A stretch of DNA of 64,000 nucleotides. It comes from a bacterium. GTDB lineage: Bacteria > Pseudomonadota > Alphaproteobacteria > SP197. The stretch spans positions 1 through 64,000 of the forward strand of contig JAPPGE010000031.1 in the NCBI GenBank assembly GCA_028821455.1. The letters are read 5' to 3'. The notes under the pieces were generated by a model, which searched no databases, was not told the origin of the DNA, and worked only from the letters and a program-made list of their open reading frames with translations. A program made the translations under genes and the position numbers. Below are positions 27,009-36,569 of this stretch, in pieces. Every line of letters begins with the position of its first letter. Within the stretch, counting starts at the first letter, position 1.

Positions 27009-28625
27009 TCATTGACGTGCATCCTCGAGAATCATGGCGGAGGCCTTCTCGCCGATCATGACAGCAGGTGCATTCGTGTTGCCTGAAACCAGGGTTGGCA
27101 TGATCGATGCATCGGCCACCCGAAGCCCTTCGACGCCGTGCACAGCGAGGCGCGGGTTGACCACAGCCATGGGGTCGCGGCCCATCTTGCAGGTGCCCGA
27201 CGGATGATAGATCGTCGTCGACGTGTTGCGCGCCCACTCGAGTGTGGCTTCATCGTCGTCGAGCGGGACATCGTCGCCCGGGGCATGTTCTCCGGTAATC
27301 CGGGACTTCAGCGGCTCGCAGCGGCTGATCCGTCTGGCAATCCGGATGCCCTCGACGATGGTCCGGCAGTCGTTGTCGGTCGCGAGGTAGTTGGGATGAA
27401 TCTCCGGATGATCATGTATGCTTGACGTGCTGAGGCGAATCTCTCCCCGGCTCTCGGGACGCAGTTGGGTAACCGACGACGTGAAGGCGGAGAACCGGTG
27501 CGTTCCTTCGGTCAGGCTGTCAGCGCTGAATGGCTGGATATGAAACTGGATATCGGGTGTGGCCAGGCCGGAGCATGTCTTGAGAAAACCGGTTCCAAGA
27601 CTGGCGGCCATCGACATCGGACCGTCCCGCTTCAGCAGATATCTCAGGGCGATCCTGGCCTGCCTGAAGATGTTGTCGGTCTCGACGTTGACCGTCGACA
27701 GATCGGTGCGAAACACGGGGCGCGCCTGCAGGTGATCCTGGAGGTTTCTGCCGACACCGGCCAGCTCGCGCCTGACGCCAATTCCGTGGCGTTGGAGTTC
27801 TTCGCCCACGCCGACACCCGAGAGCATCAGGATCTGGGGAGAGCCGATCGCACCGGCGCACAGGACCACTTCGCGACGCGCAGTGATGTCGAGTCTTCTG
27901 TCTCCCGACACCACCTTCAGGCCAGACACGCGGCCATCAACGAACACCAAGCGCTCCACAAGCGTCTTGACGAAGACTTCGAGGTTGCGCCGCTTCCTGG
28001 CGGGACGCAGATAGGCAACAGCAGTGCTGCACCGGCGTCCCCTCACGACCGTCTGCTGGACGTAGCCGACGCCTTCCTGATCACCATCATTGTAGTCGGG
28101 GTTGCGGCGATAGCCTGCCGCGACCGCGGCCTCCATCCACAAGTCGACAATCTCGCGCCTCACTCCCGAAGGAGAGACCACGAGCGGGCCCTTTCTGCCA
28201 CGGGAATCACCGGTCCCGAGCCACGGGCCCTGCCAGCTTTCGGCGCGCCGGAAGAACGGCAGGACATCGTCCCAGGACCAGCCCTCGTTTCCAAGCTGGC
28301 GCCAATGGTCGTAGTCCTCGGCCTGACCGCGAACGTAAAGAAGACCGTTGATCGAACTCGATCCTCCGAGCACCTTTCCGCGTGGCCAGGGAATCGATCG
28401 GCCGTTGAGGCCATGATCGGGAGCCGTGCGATAACGCCAGTCGGTCCGGGGGTTGTCCATGGTCTTGAAGTAGCCCACCGGGATATGGATCCACGGATTG
28501 CTGTCCCGTCCGCCTGCCTCGATGAGAGCAACACGGTAACGGCCATCCGCAGTGAGGCGGTTGGCAAGGACGCAACCGGCGGAACCGGCTCCAACGATGA
28601 CGAAATCGAACTCCATGCTCTCCAA
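27009..28625 (-). CDS. GMC family oxidoreductase (choline dehydrogenase-like)
   Basis: DFVIVGAGSAGCVLANRL, PRGKVLGGSSSINGLLYVRG, HPSGTCKMG. Confidence 0.92.
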   Translation of the reverse strand: MESMEFDFVIVGAGSAGCVLANRLTADGRYRVALIEAGGRDSNPWIHIPVGYFKTMDNPRTDWRYRTAPDHGLNGRSIPWPRGKVLGGSSSINGLLYVRGQAEDYDHWRQLGNEGWSWDDVLPFFRRAESWQGPWLGTGDSRGRKGPLVVSPSGVRREIVDLWMEAAVAAGYRRNPDYNDGDQEGVGYVQQTVVRGRRCSTAVAYLRPARKRRNLEVFVKTLVERLVFVDGRVSGLKVVSGDRRLDITARREVVLCAGAIGSPQILMLSGVGVGEELQRHGIGVRRELAGVGRNLQDHLQARPVFRTDLSTVNVETDNIFRQARIALRYLLKRDGPMSMAASLGTGFLKTCSGLATPDIQFHIQPFSADSLTEGTHRFSAFTSSVTQLRPESRGEIRLSTSSIHDHPEIHPNYLATDNDCRTIVEGIRIARRISRCEPLKSRITGEHAPGDDVPLDDDEATLEWARNTSTTIYHPSGTCKMGRDPMAVVNPRLAVHGVEGLRVADASIMPTLVSGNTNAPAVMIGEKASAMILEDARQ

Positions 28626-28669
28626 GCTTGATTATTGAGACCAATCGTATCAATTTCATGGGCATTAGC

Positions 28670-28682
28670 ACAATGATATTGT
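28670..28682. promoter_or_regulatory. Palindrome ACAAT-GAT-ATTGT in the AT-rich GMC/IclR divergent intergenic region
   Basis: 5-bp arms read directly; located between divergent starts at 28625(-) and 28720(+). Confidence 0.4.
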
Positions 28683-28719
28683 TCGACAGCACAAGCCGCG
28701 GTCGCGGAGAGGCGGATCC

Positions 28720-29493
28720 TTGACAAACGCCGATGCACACGGGCAACGCATTCCGACCAATCTCCGAATGCTGAGGATCATCGAGATCATCGGACGGAGC
28801 GACGAAGCGCTGACACCGGCCGAAATCAACCGTGAGATCGACCTGCCTAAGGCGACCGTCCACAGGTTGTGCAAGACGCTGGAAGACGAAGGCTACGTGG
28901 TTCGTGATCGCAGCAGCGGGAAACTCAGGCCAGGACAGCGTCTGCGTTCTCTCAGTTCAGGCATTCTCCACGCATCGAGCGCCCACATCGCGCGTCACCA
29001 GGTACTCCGGGGAATCGCCGCGGAGGTCCGCGAGACGGTCAACTTCGTCGTCGCCGAAGAGCAGGGCATGCGGTATCTCGACCGCGTCGAGGCTGACTGG
29101 CCGCTGCGCATTCAGCTGCCGGTCGGCTCCAACGTACCCTTCCATTGCACCGCCAGCGGCAAGATGTTCATGGCCAGCCTGCCGGAACCGGAGTGCAGGG
29201 CCTTCGTCGACGCTCTCACACTCACCCGACTGACGGCCAACACCCATGTCGAGTCGGCATCGCTTCTAGAGGACATACGGGAGATTCGCCGGAACAACTA
29301 TGCTCTTGACCGTGAAGAGTTCATCGAAGGCATGAATGCCGTCGCCGTGCCGGTCTTCAGCCCCGACAACGTCTGGACGGCGGCAATCGCCATTCACGGC
29401 CCGGTGCAGCGACTGTCCCTCGAGGCCGCGGTCGCGAGGGTCAACGTACTTCACGAGGGCACCAGACGCCTTCAGAGGGCACTCTTCCCGTAA
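28720..29493 (+). CDS. IclR family transcriptional regulator
   Basis: LRMLRIIEIIGRSDEALTPAEINREIDLPKATVHRLCKTLEDEGYV; IclR effector domain with NVPFHCTASGKMFMA. Confidence 0.9.
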   Translation: MTNADAHGQRIPTNLRMLRIIEIIGRSDEALTPAEINREIDLPKATVHRLCKTLEDEGYVVRDRSSGKLRPGQRLRSLSSGILHASSAHIARHQVLRGIAAEVRETVNFVVAEEQGMRYLDRVEADWPLRIQLPVGSNVPFHCTASGKMFMASLPEPECRAFVDALTLTRLTANTHVESASLLEDIREIRRNNYALDREEFIEGMNAVAVPVFSPDNVWTAAIAIHGPVQRLSLEAAVARVNVLHEGTRRLQRALFP

Positions 29494-29625
29494 TGCGTGA
29501 TGCCCTCCTCCCGGTCGCGGACTAAAGGGCGCACGGAAAGTCGATCGCAACGAAGACCGGCTACCCGCGCGGCTCTCCGCCCACGGTGGAGCGAGGCCGA
29601 GGCAGAAAAGATCCGTGACGCCGGC

Positions 29626-30447
29626 CTATCGCATGTGTTCGCGAAACCACGCGATCATCCTCATCCGCGAATCGGCTGCGGCCGCAGGATGCCCCCCAAC
29701 GGTATAGCCGACGTAGTGCTGCACTGGCATCGGCAGATCGAAACTGTGATGGGCGTCCTCGTAGATCTTGACGTCGTACGGCGCGCCCTTGACCACCGCC
29801 TTGTGCCAGATACAGCCCTGTGATGGTGTCCAGTCGTCCTCTTCTCCGGAGAGAACGAGCAGAGGCGTGTCGAGCCACTTCGGAACATGCGGACACCAGG
29901 GATAGTACGCAACGATCGCCGCGAACCAGGGCTGCCCCGAAGCCTCGACCATCGCGTCATCCTTGACGACCGAGGACAGGGGGTGGGCGGCAAGCTTCAC
30001 CGCAACGCTTCCGCCCTCGCTCTGACCCATCAGGAACACGTTCTCCGGATCGATGTCGGGCAAAGCCTGCAGGTGCCGCAAGGTATGAACCGCGTCGTGC
30101 TGACGAAACAGTGTTGATTCGGCCGCCTTGCGCGATGACGTGCAGGTCGAATCGATCCCACGCGTCGTGAAGCTGTCCAGGATCAACGCGACGAAGCCCG
30201 CATCGACAAGGTGGTCAGCATGTTGTGCCATGCCTCGTCCCACAGACTCGCCAAGACCACTGCAGCCGTGCATCAGGATCACCGCGGGAAAGGGTCCCTC
30301 ACCCGACGGTGACCTCATGGTGAACCGGACCTTCGCGTCATGAGCGGTGTAGTACTGACCAGCGTCCGACTCGATGACCCCCATGGACCGGCAACCCGCC
30401 AGCGCCAGCACGCCGAAGATCACAATGGCAACCAGGTTCCTGCCCAT
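29626..30447 (-). CDS. Dienelactone hydrolase family protein, predicted lipoprotein
   Basis: Lipobox-like VLALAGC; VILMHGCSGLGE, MGQSEGGSVAV nucleophile elbow, DAHHSFD. Confidence 0.8.
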   Translation of the reverse strand: MGRNLVAIVIFGVLALAGCRSMGVIESDAGQYYTAHDAKVRFTMRSPSGEGPFPAVILMHGCSGLGESVGRGMAQHADHLVDAGFVALILDSFTTRGIDSTCTSSRKAAESTLFRQHDAVHTLRHLQALPDIDPENVFLMGQSEGGSVAVKLAAHPLSSVVKDDAMVEASGQPWFAAIVAYYPWCPHVPKWLDTPLLVLSGEEDDWTPSQGCIWHKAVVKGAPYDVKIYEDAHHSFDLPMPVQHYVGYTVGGHPAAAADSRMRMIAWFREHMR

Positions 30448-30743
30448 GATAGGCCCCCACTGCCGATCAGGCTTCGATGTTCGCCCATGTACGACATTCA
30501 GCGCAACAAGTGCGCAGAGTCCGAGAGCAGGACGCCAGGGAGCGCCCGAAGTTCCTGTCGCATTCAGGGGTAACGCTCTGAATGTCATGAAGCTCGAAAA
30601 TACTGCGTGTGTCGCTACGGGCGTCCCGCTTCCTCGGTGTCAAACCCTTGCAGCTCACCACGCTGCCCGCGACGCTTCACAGGAAGCTGTTCGCCGGTGG
30701 CTCGGCGTCCGTCCGCTCCGTCAACGGACGTTCTGCAGCCTCG

Positions 30744-31490
30744 CTAGGCCATGACCGAACCGCCGTTCGGGCCGATCGTCTGGCCGGTCATGAATGTGGC
30801 GCCTGGCCCGCTCAGGAACACGATCGCTGCGGCGACCTCCTCGACCGAACCGATCCGGGCGAGAGGGATGGCGGTTTCGCTGGCACGGACTTCGGTCGAC
30901 ATGAACTCCGGTCCGAGCATCGGCGTATCGATCGGACCCGGCGCCACGCAGTTGACCAGGATATGCGGCGCGAACTCCCTGGCCCAGGAGCGGGTCAGGC
31001 TCAGAACGGCCCCCTTGGAAGCGCAGTAACTCCCGTATCCGGCACGCCCCAGATAGCCCAGATCGGACGCGACGTTCACGACCCGGCCGCCCTTGCCGTA
31101 CGACATCATCTGCCGCATCGCTTCCCGCCCGACCAGAAATGTTCCCCTCAGGTTGACCGCGACAACGCGATCGAAGTCTTCCACGGTCTCTTCCAGCGTC
31201 GGACACTCGTTCGCCGTGCCGGCACAGTTCACCGCGATATCCGGTGCGCCGAAGGCATCGAGACACGCCCCGATCGCCCTCACCACGTCGCCCTCGACGC
31301 TGACGTCGCCCCGGTATCCCACCATGTCGCCACCACGAGCACGCACGGCATCACAGGTCCCTTCAGACGGCTTGAGATCGCAGCCGAAGACGCGGGCGCC
31401 GGCGGCGGCCAGGGCGTGGGCGGCGGCGGCGCCGATGCCGCTTGAGACTCCGGTGACGAACGCCACCTTTCCGTCAAGACCGGCACTCAT
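30744..31490 (-). CDS. SDR family oxidoreductase
   Basis: MSAGLDGKVAFVTGVSSGIGAAAA, YCASKGAV, NGGSVMA. Confidence 0.85.
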   Translation of the reverse strand: MSAGLDGKVAFVTGVSSGIGAAAAHALAAAGARVFGCDLKPSEGTCDAVRARGGDMVGYRGDVSVEGDVVRAIGACLDAFGAPDIAVNCAGTANECPTLEETVEDFDRVVAVNLRGTFLVGREAMRQMMSYGKGGRVVNVASDLGYLGRAGYGSYCASKGAVLSLTRSWAREFAPHILVNCVAPGPIDTPMLGPEFMSTEVRASETAIPLARIGSVEEVAAAIVFLSGPGATFMTGQTIGPNGGSVMA

Positions 31491-32293
31491 CCGATGAAAT
31501 CCCCGCGATCCACGCTGATGGCCTGTCCCGTGATGTTCCTGGCCGCATCGGAAGCCAGAAAGAGGTAGGTCATGGCCATGTCTTCGGGCTCCATCAGCCC
31601 TTCGACTGCCTGTGCATCGACGATCTCCTGCAGGAGTTCGCTTTCCTCCCTTCCCTTGCGTCTTGCCATGACCGACAGAGAGCGCATCGCCGCCGCGGTG
31701 CGAACCCAGCCGGGACACACGGCGTTCACGCTGATTCCACGTGGTCCGAGCTCCTTGGCGAGACTGCGCATGAATCCGATGTTCGCGTGCTTGGACGAAC
31801 TGTAGGCGCTGAATTCGGCAACCGCCGTCTTTCCCCACATGGATGAGGTGATGATGATTCGCCCTCCAGGCCCCATCTTGGGAAGCGCCGTTCGGGTGAC
31901 GTGGTACGTCCCCAGAACATTGATCTGGACGATCCTCTCGAAGGCCGAGACCGTCTCCGCGGAGCCGTCGGTCATCGGCGTCACAAGCTCCAGACCCGCA
32001 TTGTTGACGAGGACGTCGATGCATTCGAACGGTGCCAGTGCAGCGCGGACCTCGTCCTGGTTTGCGATGTCGCACACGATCGCGCCGACCTCCCGGCCAT
32101 GACGGCCAGCGAGCATCCTCGCCGTTTCCTCGACTTCGTCGTCGATGGCCAGGATGGTGACGTCGGCTCCGGCGGCAACGAACCCTTCCGCCACGCCCAA
32201 CCCGATGCCCCGGCTTGCGCCCGTGACGAGAACGCGGCGGTCGGTGAAATCGAAGCTCGCCGTGCCGGGCTCGCCAGGCCGTGGCATCGTCAT
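31487..32293 (-). CDS. SDR family oxidoreductase
   Basis: VLVTGASRGIGLGVAE, NNAGLE, YSSSKHA; start ATG at 32293. Confidence 0.85.
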   Translation of the reverse strand: MTMPRPGEPGTASFDFTDRRVLVTGASRGIGLGVAEGFVAAGADVTILAIDDEVEETARMLAGRHGREVGAIVCDIANQDEVRAALAPFECIDVLVNNAGLELVTPMTDGSAETVSAFERIVQINVLGTYHVTRTALPKMGPGGRIIITSSMWGKTAVAEFSAYSSSKHANIGFMRSLAKELGPRGISVNAVCPGWVRTAAAMRSLSVMARRKGREESELLQEIVDAQAVEGLMEPEDMAMTYLFLASDAARNITGQAISVDRGDFIG

Positions 32294-33081
32294 GCAATCG
32301 CCCTGGCCTGGTCCCGCATCAGATCGCGGACATGATTCCTCAGATGAAAGAAGGCATCTGTTTCCTTCGTGTCCGCCGTTCTTTCGGGACCGATCGCCCC
32401 ATTGACGTCGATCTCCTCGATGACCCGGGCCGGACGCGCGGAAAACATGAACACGCGATCCGCAAGGAAGACCGCCTCTTCGACATCGTGTGTGACGAAG
32501 ATCACCGCCTTTCGTTCCGCCCGGCATATCTCCAGGAGCTGCTCTTGAAGGAAGTCCCGCGTCTGCGCGTCAAGGGCGCCGAAAGGCTCGTCCATCAGCA
32601 GAATGTCCGGGGCCGCCGCGAGCGTCCGCGCGATGGCGACCCGTTGCCGCATGCCGCCGGAGATCCGGTTGACGTAGAAGTCGGCGAAGTCCTCGAGCCC
32701 GACGAGCCGCAGGTAGTGATTCGCGATCTGATTGCGTTCCGGCTCACCAATGTCGTCGCGATACTTGGTCCCGAACTTGATGTTCTGGAGAACCGTGAGC
32801 CACGGAAACGACGTGTAGGCCTGGAAGACCATTCCCTTTCGCCGGTCCGGTCCCGTGACCCTCTCGCCGCCCAGGAGCACGTCGCCCGTCGTCGCGGTCT
32901 CCAGGCCTCCGACGATGCGCATCAAGGTGGTCTTCCCGCACCCGGATGGACCGAGATAGACGACGAACTCTCCCTCCCGGATCTCCATCGACACGCCGTC
33001 GATCACGGGGATTGGCGCAGCACCCTTGCCTTCGGTCTCGAATTCCTTGAAGACGTCTTGAATCTGGACGAAGGCTCCCAT
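32290..33081 (-). CDS. ABC transporter ATP-binding protein, NitT/TauT type
   Basis: LGPSGCGKTTLMRIV (Walker A), ISGGMRQRVAIARTL, DILLMDEPFGALDA. Confidence 0.92.
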   Translation of the reverse strand: MGAFVQIQDVFKEFETEGKGAAPIPVIDGVSMEIREGEFVVYLGPSGCGKTTLMRIVGGLETATTGDVLLGGERVTGPDRRKGMVFQAYTSFPWLTVLQNIKFGTKYRDDIGEPERNQIANHYLRLVGLEDFADFYVNRISGGMRQRVAIARTLAAAPDILLMDEPFGALDAQTRDFLQEQLLEICRAERKAVIFVTHDVEEAVFLADRVFMFSARPARVIEEIDVNGAIGPERTADTKETDAFFHLRNHVRDLMRDQARAIA

Positions 33082-33089
33082 GTCCGGCC

Positions 33090-33917
33090 TCACAGATACC
33101 TGAACAGCCGCCGATGGGCGATGCGGACGGCCTGGTCGGTGAGCAATCCGATGATGCCGACCACCAGAATTCCGGCCATGACTTCCGGTGTCTTCAGGAA
33201 GCGCCTCATCGACCAGATGTAGTGACCGATCCCGCTGTTGGCGGCAACGATCTCGGCAACGATGATCCACGTCCAGCACCAGCCGAGCGTGATCCTGAGA
33301 TTGTCCACCATGGTGGGCAGCATCGACGGAAGGACGATGCTGCGCGTAATCTGGCGTGGTTTGGCACCCAGCGTGTAACCCGTTTCGACGAACTCCCGCG
33401 GAATGCGCTTCGCGTCGTCGGCGATCAGCAGGACCAGCTGGAAGAACGTCCCCATCCAGAGCACGGCCACCTTGGATGCTTCACCGATGCCAAACCAGAT
33501 GATGAGAAGGGGCACGAGAGCGGGGACCGGCAGGTATCGAATGAAGTCGACGATCGGCTCGACCAGAGCGCCAACGATTCTGTAGCTGCTCATCCAGATC
33601 CCGATCGGCACGGCGGCAACCACCGAGAGAAGAAACGCGCCCCAGACGCGGGCGACGGAGATCCAGACGTCGTTCAGGAAACTCTCCGTCACCAGAAGCT
33701 GCGCCATGGTTCCGATGACGACGCCCGGATACGGAAGAAACCGCTCCGTCACGAGCCCCGTGAACACGATGAGGTACCAGACTGCGATGAAGAGAACGAA
33801 CGCGGCGATTCCCAGCGTCAGGTTGACGCGGCCGCCCGTTGCGCCGCGATAGGCGACGAGCGCCCCCAGCGCCTGCCCAGGAGCACTCACCCGCCCCCGG
33901 CCTGCTGTGTCCGGCAT
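33090..33917 (-). CDS. ABC transporter permease, NitT/TauT type
   Basis: VDFIRYLPVPALVPLLIIWFGIGEASKVAV (EAA-like loop). Confidence 0.9.
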   Translation of the reverse strand: MPDTAGRGRVSAPGQALGALVAYRGATGGRVNLTLGIAAFVLFIAVWYLIVFTGLVTERFLPYPGVVIGTMAQLLVTESFLNDVWISVARVWGAFLLSVVAAVPIGIWMSSYRIVGALVEPIVDFIRYLPVPALVPLLIIWFGIGEASKVAVLWMGTFFQLVLLIADDAKRIPREFVETGYTLGAKPRQITRSIVLPSMLPTMVDNLRITLGWCWTWIIVAEIVAANSGIGHYIWSMRRFLKTPEVMAGILVVGIIGLLTDQAVRIAHRRLFRYL

Positions 33918-34122
33918 GTCCTTACTTCCCCATCGATCCGCCGCCCTCGGGCGCTTCATACCACGCCGCCGTGGCGAATCGCACCGCCGCCGCGCGACGT
34001 CAGCCCGTGGCGTTGAGGTTCCTGAGGGCGAAACATGCCATCTCGACGGGTCGACGGCGCGTCCGGGCCGGGACGAACGGTTGAAGGGAGCGCACGGGCC
34101 CGGACGCAAACGCCGTCGGCGA

Positions 34123-35184
34123 TCAGCGAGTCTTGCCTTCGAACAGATCCTTCGTGATGGACGCGTCGACCAGCAACTCGTACGGGATGGCCTCGTCCAT
34201 GAGATCCAGATCGAGATTGATCGCCGTCAGGTCTTCGGTGATCTGCTTGAGCCTCGGTTCCGAACCGTCCGTTCCAAAGTACTCGACGGCATCCTCGTAG
34301 CTCGTGTAGTACACGCCCGCAAGGTCAACAGCCATCTGTTCCGGCGTCACGTCGTAACCGGGCGCGGCCAGTTCCAGGAACTTGTCGGGATCCGAGTTGA
34401 AGAGGTCGACGGCCCGGTAGATGCCGCGCATGAAGGCTGCGTACTTCTCCTTGTTGGCCTCATAATCGTCGCGGTTGACTATGACCACATCGGTGATGAG
34501 GCCGTTGAAGTCCCTGGAGGACAGCAGGATCTTCGATCCTTCGCGCGATGTGTTCGCCACGATCTCGCTCAACATCGGCTCCCAGGACGCGACGGCCGCG
34601 ACTTCGGGGTCCTCGAAGACGGCCGGACTGTCGTCAGTTGCGATCAGCCGCAGGTTGACGTCGTCAAGGCTGTACCCGGCCTGCTTCAGGGCGTGCGCCG
34701 TCATCACGGTTCCGGGATGGTTGATCTCGCCCGCGAAGGTCTTGCCCACGAGGTCCTCGACCGAGTCGATCCCGGGGGCGCCGACGACGCCGTCGGCTCC
34801 GACAGAGATGTCGATCAATCCAATGACGACAAGATTCGAATCGGCGCTCAGGGGGCGAGAGATATGTTCGCCCATCGTCCGCATTGTGCAGTTGATGTCG
34901 CCCGACTCGAGACCGGGAAGGACATTGGCGCGATCGTTGTCGAAGACGGCCTCGAACTCGATGCCCTCCTCGGCGAAGTATCCCATTTCATTGGCGACCG
35001 GCGCCGGCGCGAAGCCGAACCAGAACGGATAGGCGCAACGCACCACGTTGTCCGCTGTCGAAGGCTGGACCGATCCGATCAGACCGGCCAGAACGATCGA
35101 AGAAAACGTCAAACCGACTGCAGTGACCCGGGTGAGGGAACGAACCGGGCTCTGTAGGAAGGGCTTGGCTGTCTTGTTGCTCAT
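34123..35184 (-). CDS. ABC transporter substrate-binding protein (NMT1/SsuA-like)
   Basis: Signal-like N-terminus; FWFGFAPAPVANEMGYFAEEGIEFEAVFDND. Confidence 0.87.
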   Translation of the reverse strand: MSNKTAKPFLQSPVRSLTRVTAVGLTFSSIVLAGLIGSVQPSTADNVVRCAYPFWFGFAPAPVANEMGYFAEEGIEFEAVFDNDRANVLPGLESGDINCTMRTMGEHISRPLSADSNLVVIGLIDISVGADGVVGAPGIDSVEDLVGKTFAGEINHPGTVMTAHALKQAGYSLDDVNLRLIATDDSPAVFEDPEVAAVASWEPMLSEIVANTSREGSKILLSSRDFNGLITDVVIVNRDDYEANKEKYAAFMRGIYRAVDLFNSDPDKFLELAAPGYDVTPEQMAVDLAGVYYTSYEDAVEYFGTDGSEPRLKQITEDLTAINLDLDLMDEAIPYELLVDASITKDLFEGKTR

Positions 35185-35379
35185 GTTGGCTCTCCTGAAT
35201 TGACACATGTCCCATGGCGCATCGGGACCGCACCGGCAGACGAACTGCAAGGGCGAACCTGGCGTTCGGTCTGATGCCGTATCAGGTTGGCCGCCCGAGG
35301 TCTCTCAACCTCTCTCCATGTGCCTTGGCCCCATGACGTGAAGACGGTGTCGCATGGGGCAACCTGCAAGAATACGAGA

Positions 35380-35423
35380 GTGGCGTACTTCATATCGAAG
35401 CCTATCGATATGAAGTACGCCAC
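35380..35423. promoter_or_regulatory. Perfect 19-bp inverted repeat GTGGCGTACTTCATATCGA-agccta-TCGATATGAAGTACGCCAC
   Basis: Read directly; lies between the LysR stop (35476) and the ABC substrate-binding protein start (35184). Confidence 0.8.
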
Positions 35424-35475
35424 GCACCCGCACACGTGTCCGGGACCAGGCAACGCCGCTTGACAGCAGCGGCCT

Positions 35476-36450
35476 TCAATCTGCGGCTCGGACGCCGGCA
35501 CGCGGCCGGACCGAACGCCGACCCTTCGGCTTGATGCCCAGATTGCTGATGCCATAGAGCGAGAACACCTCGCGAAGGAACGTGCGCACCAGCTTGGTGT
35601 GCTGAGCGCCGGTCTTGACGACGATCTCGAAGTTGGAATCGTATGAGAACTTGTCCTCGACAAGGGCCTGAAGCTTGTTGTGTATGCAACTGTTCCTGAC
35701 CCATTCAGCCGGCAGATGGCCAATCATCTCTCCGGAGAGAACCAGCAGCGCCAGCGCCTCCATGGAATCGGCATTGGCGACGACTCGCTTGGGTCGGAAT
35801 GCTCCCGTCTGAAGCGTTCCCCCGTAGTAGGTCCGCCTGACGAACGGAAGCCGCTCGATTTCCTCCGGCTTCTGCTCCGAGTCGGGAACCCCGAAGAGCG
35901 GATGTCTCTCTGCGCAGTAGAGCGTCTGGCGTTCCGAGAAGAGCTTGACATAGGTCAGCCCGGGCGCGTGATTCGGAAACGTATGGACGCCGGCATGATA
36001 TCTCCCGTCGAGCACGCCGTGCTCGATGTCCAGCGGGTTTGCGGTCTTCAGTTCGAGTTCAACGTCCGGAGCGTCCGCGATGAAGTGCAGAATCGCGTCG
36101 TCAAGCCTGAAGTCGCGATTGCTCAGCAGCGCGTCGGCGAAGGCAACCCGCAGTGTGCCCGCCAGTCCACCTCGCCGATCATTCACTCTTGTCCTGAAGT
36201 TGCTCATCGAACGGAACAACTCCTGGGCTGCTTCGTAGACGGCGCGACCATCGTCGGTCAGGGAAAAGCCCGTCCGCCCTCGATTGCACAGACGCATTCC
36301 GAGACGGGTTTCCAGATCGGTCATCTGGGTGCTGATCGTCGATTGCGCAACGTTCAGGCTGATTTGGGCTGCCGAGAAGCCGCCCGCCTCGACCACAGCC
36401 ATGAAGACACGGAGAAGGTGGAGGTCGGGATTCGACACGTTGTGCAGCAT
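35476..36450 (-). CDS. LysR family transcriptional regulator
   Basis: DLHLLRVFMAVVEAGGFSAAQISLNVAQSTISTQMTDLETRLGMRLCNR. Confidence 0.9.
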   Translation of the reverse strand: MLHNVSNPDLHLLRVFMAVVEAGGFSAAQISLNVAQSTISTQMTDLETRLGMRLCNRGRTGFSLTDDGRAVYEAAQELFRSMSNFRTRVNDRRGGLAGTLRVAFADALLSNRDFRLDDAILHFIADAPDVELELKTANPLDIEHGVLDGRYHAGVHTFPNHAPGLTYVKLFSERQTLYCAERHPLFGVPDSEQKPEEIERLPFVRRTYYGGTLQTGAFRPKRVVANADSMEALALLVLSGEMIGHLPAEWVRNSCIHNKLQALVEDKFSYDSNFEIVVKTGAQHTKLVRTFLREVFSLYGISNLGIKPKGRRSVRPRAGVRAAD

Positions 36451-36569
36451 GACCGCCACGCTACATCGACACTTATCGAAGAGTCTATGCGTAGTATTGA
36501 ATGGCTTAGCGATCGGCATGTGGTGTCGAATCCACCGTGTCTGGCGGGTCTGTTGTCTCTTCGAACGGC

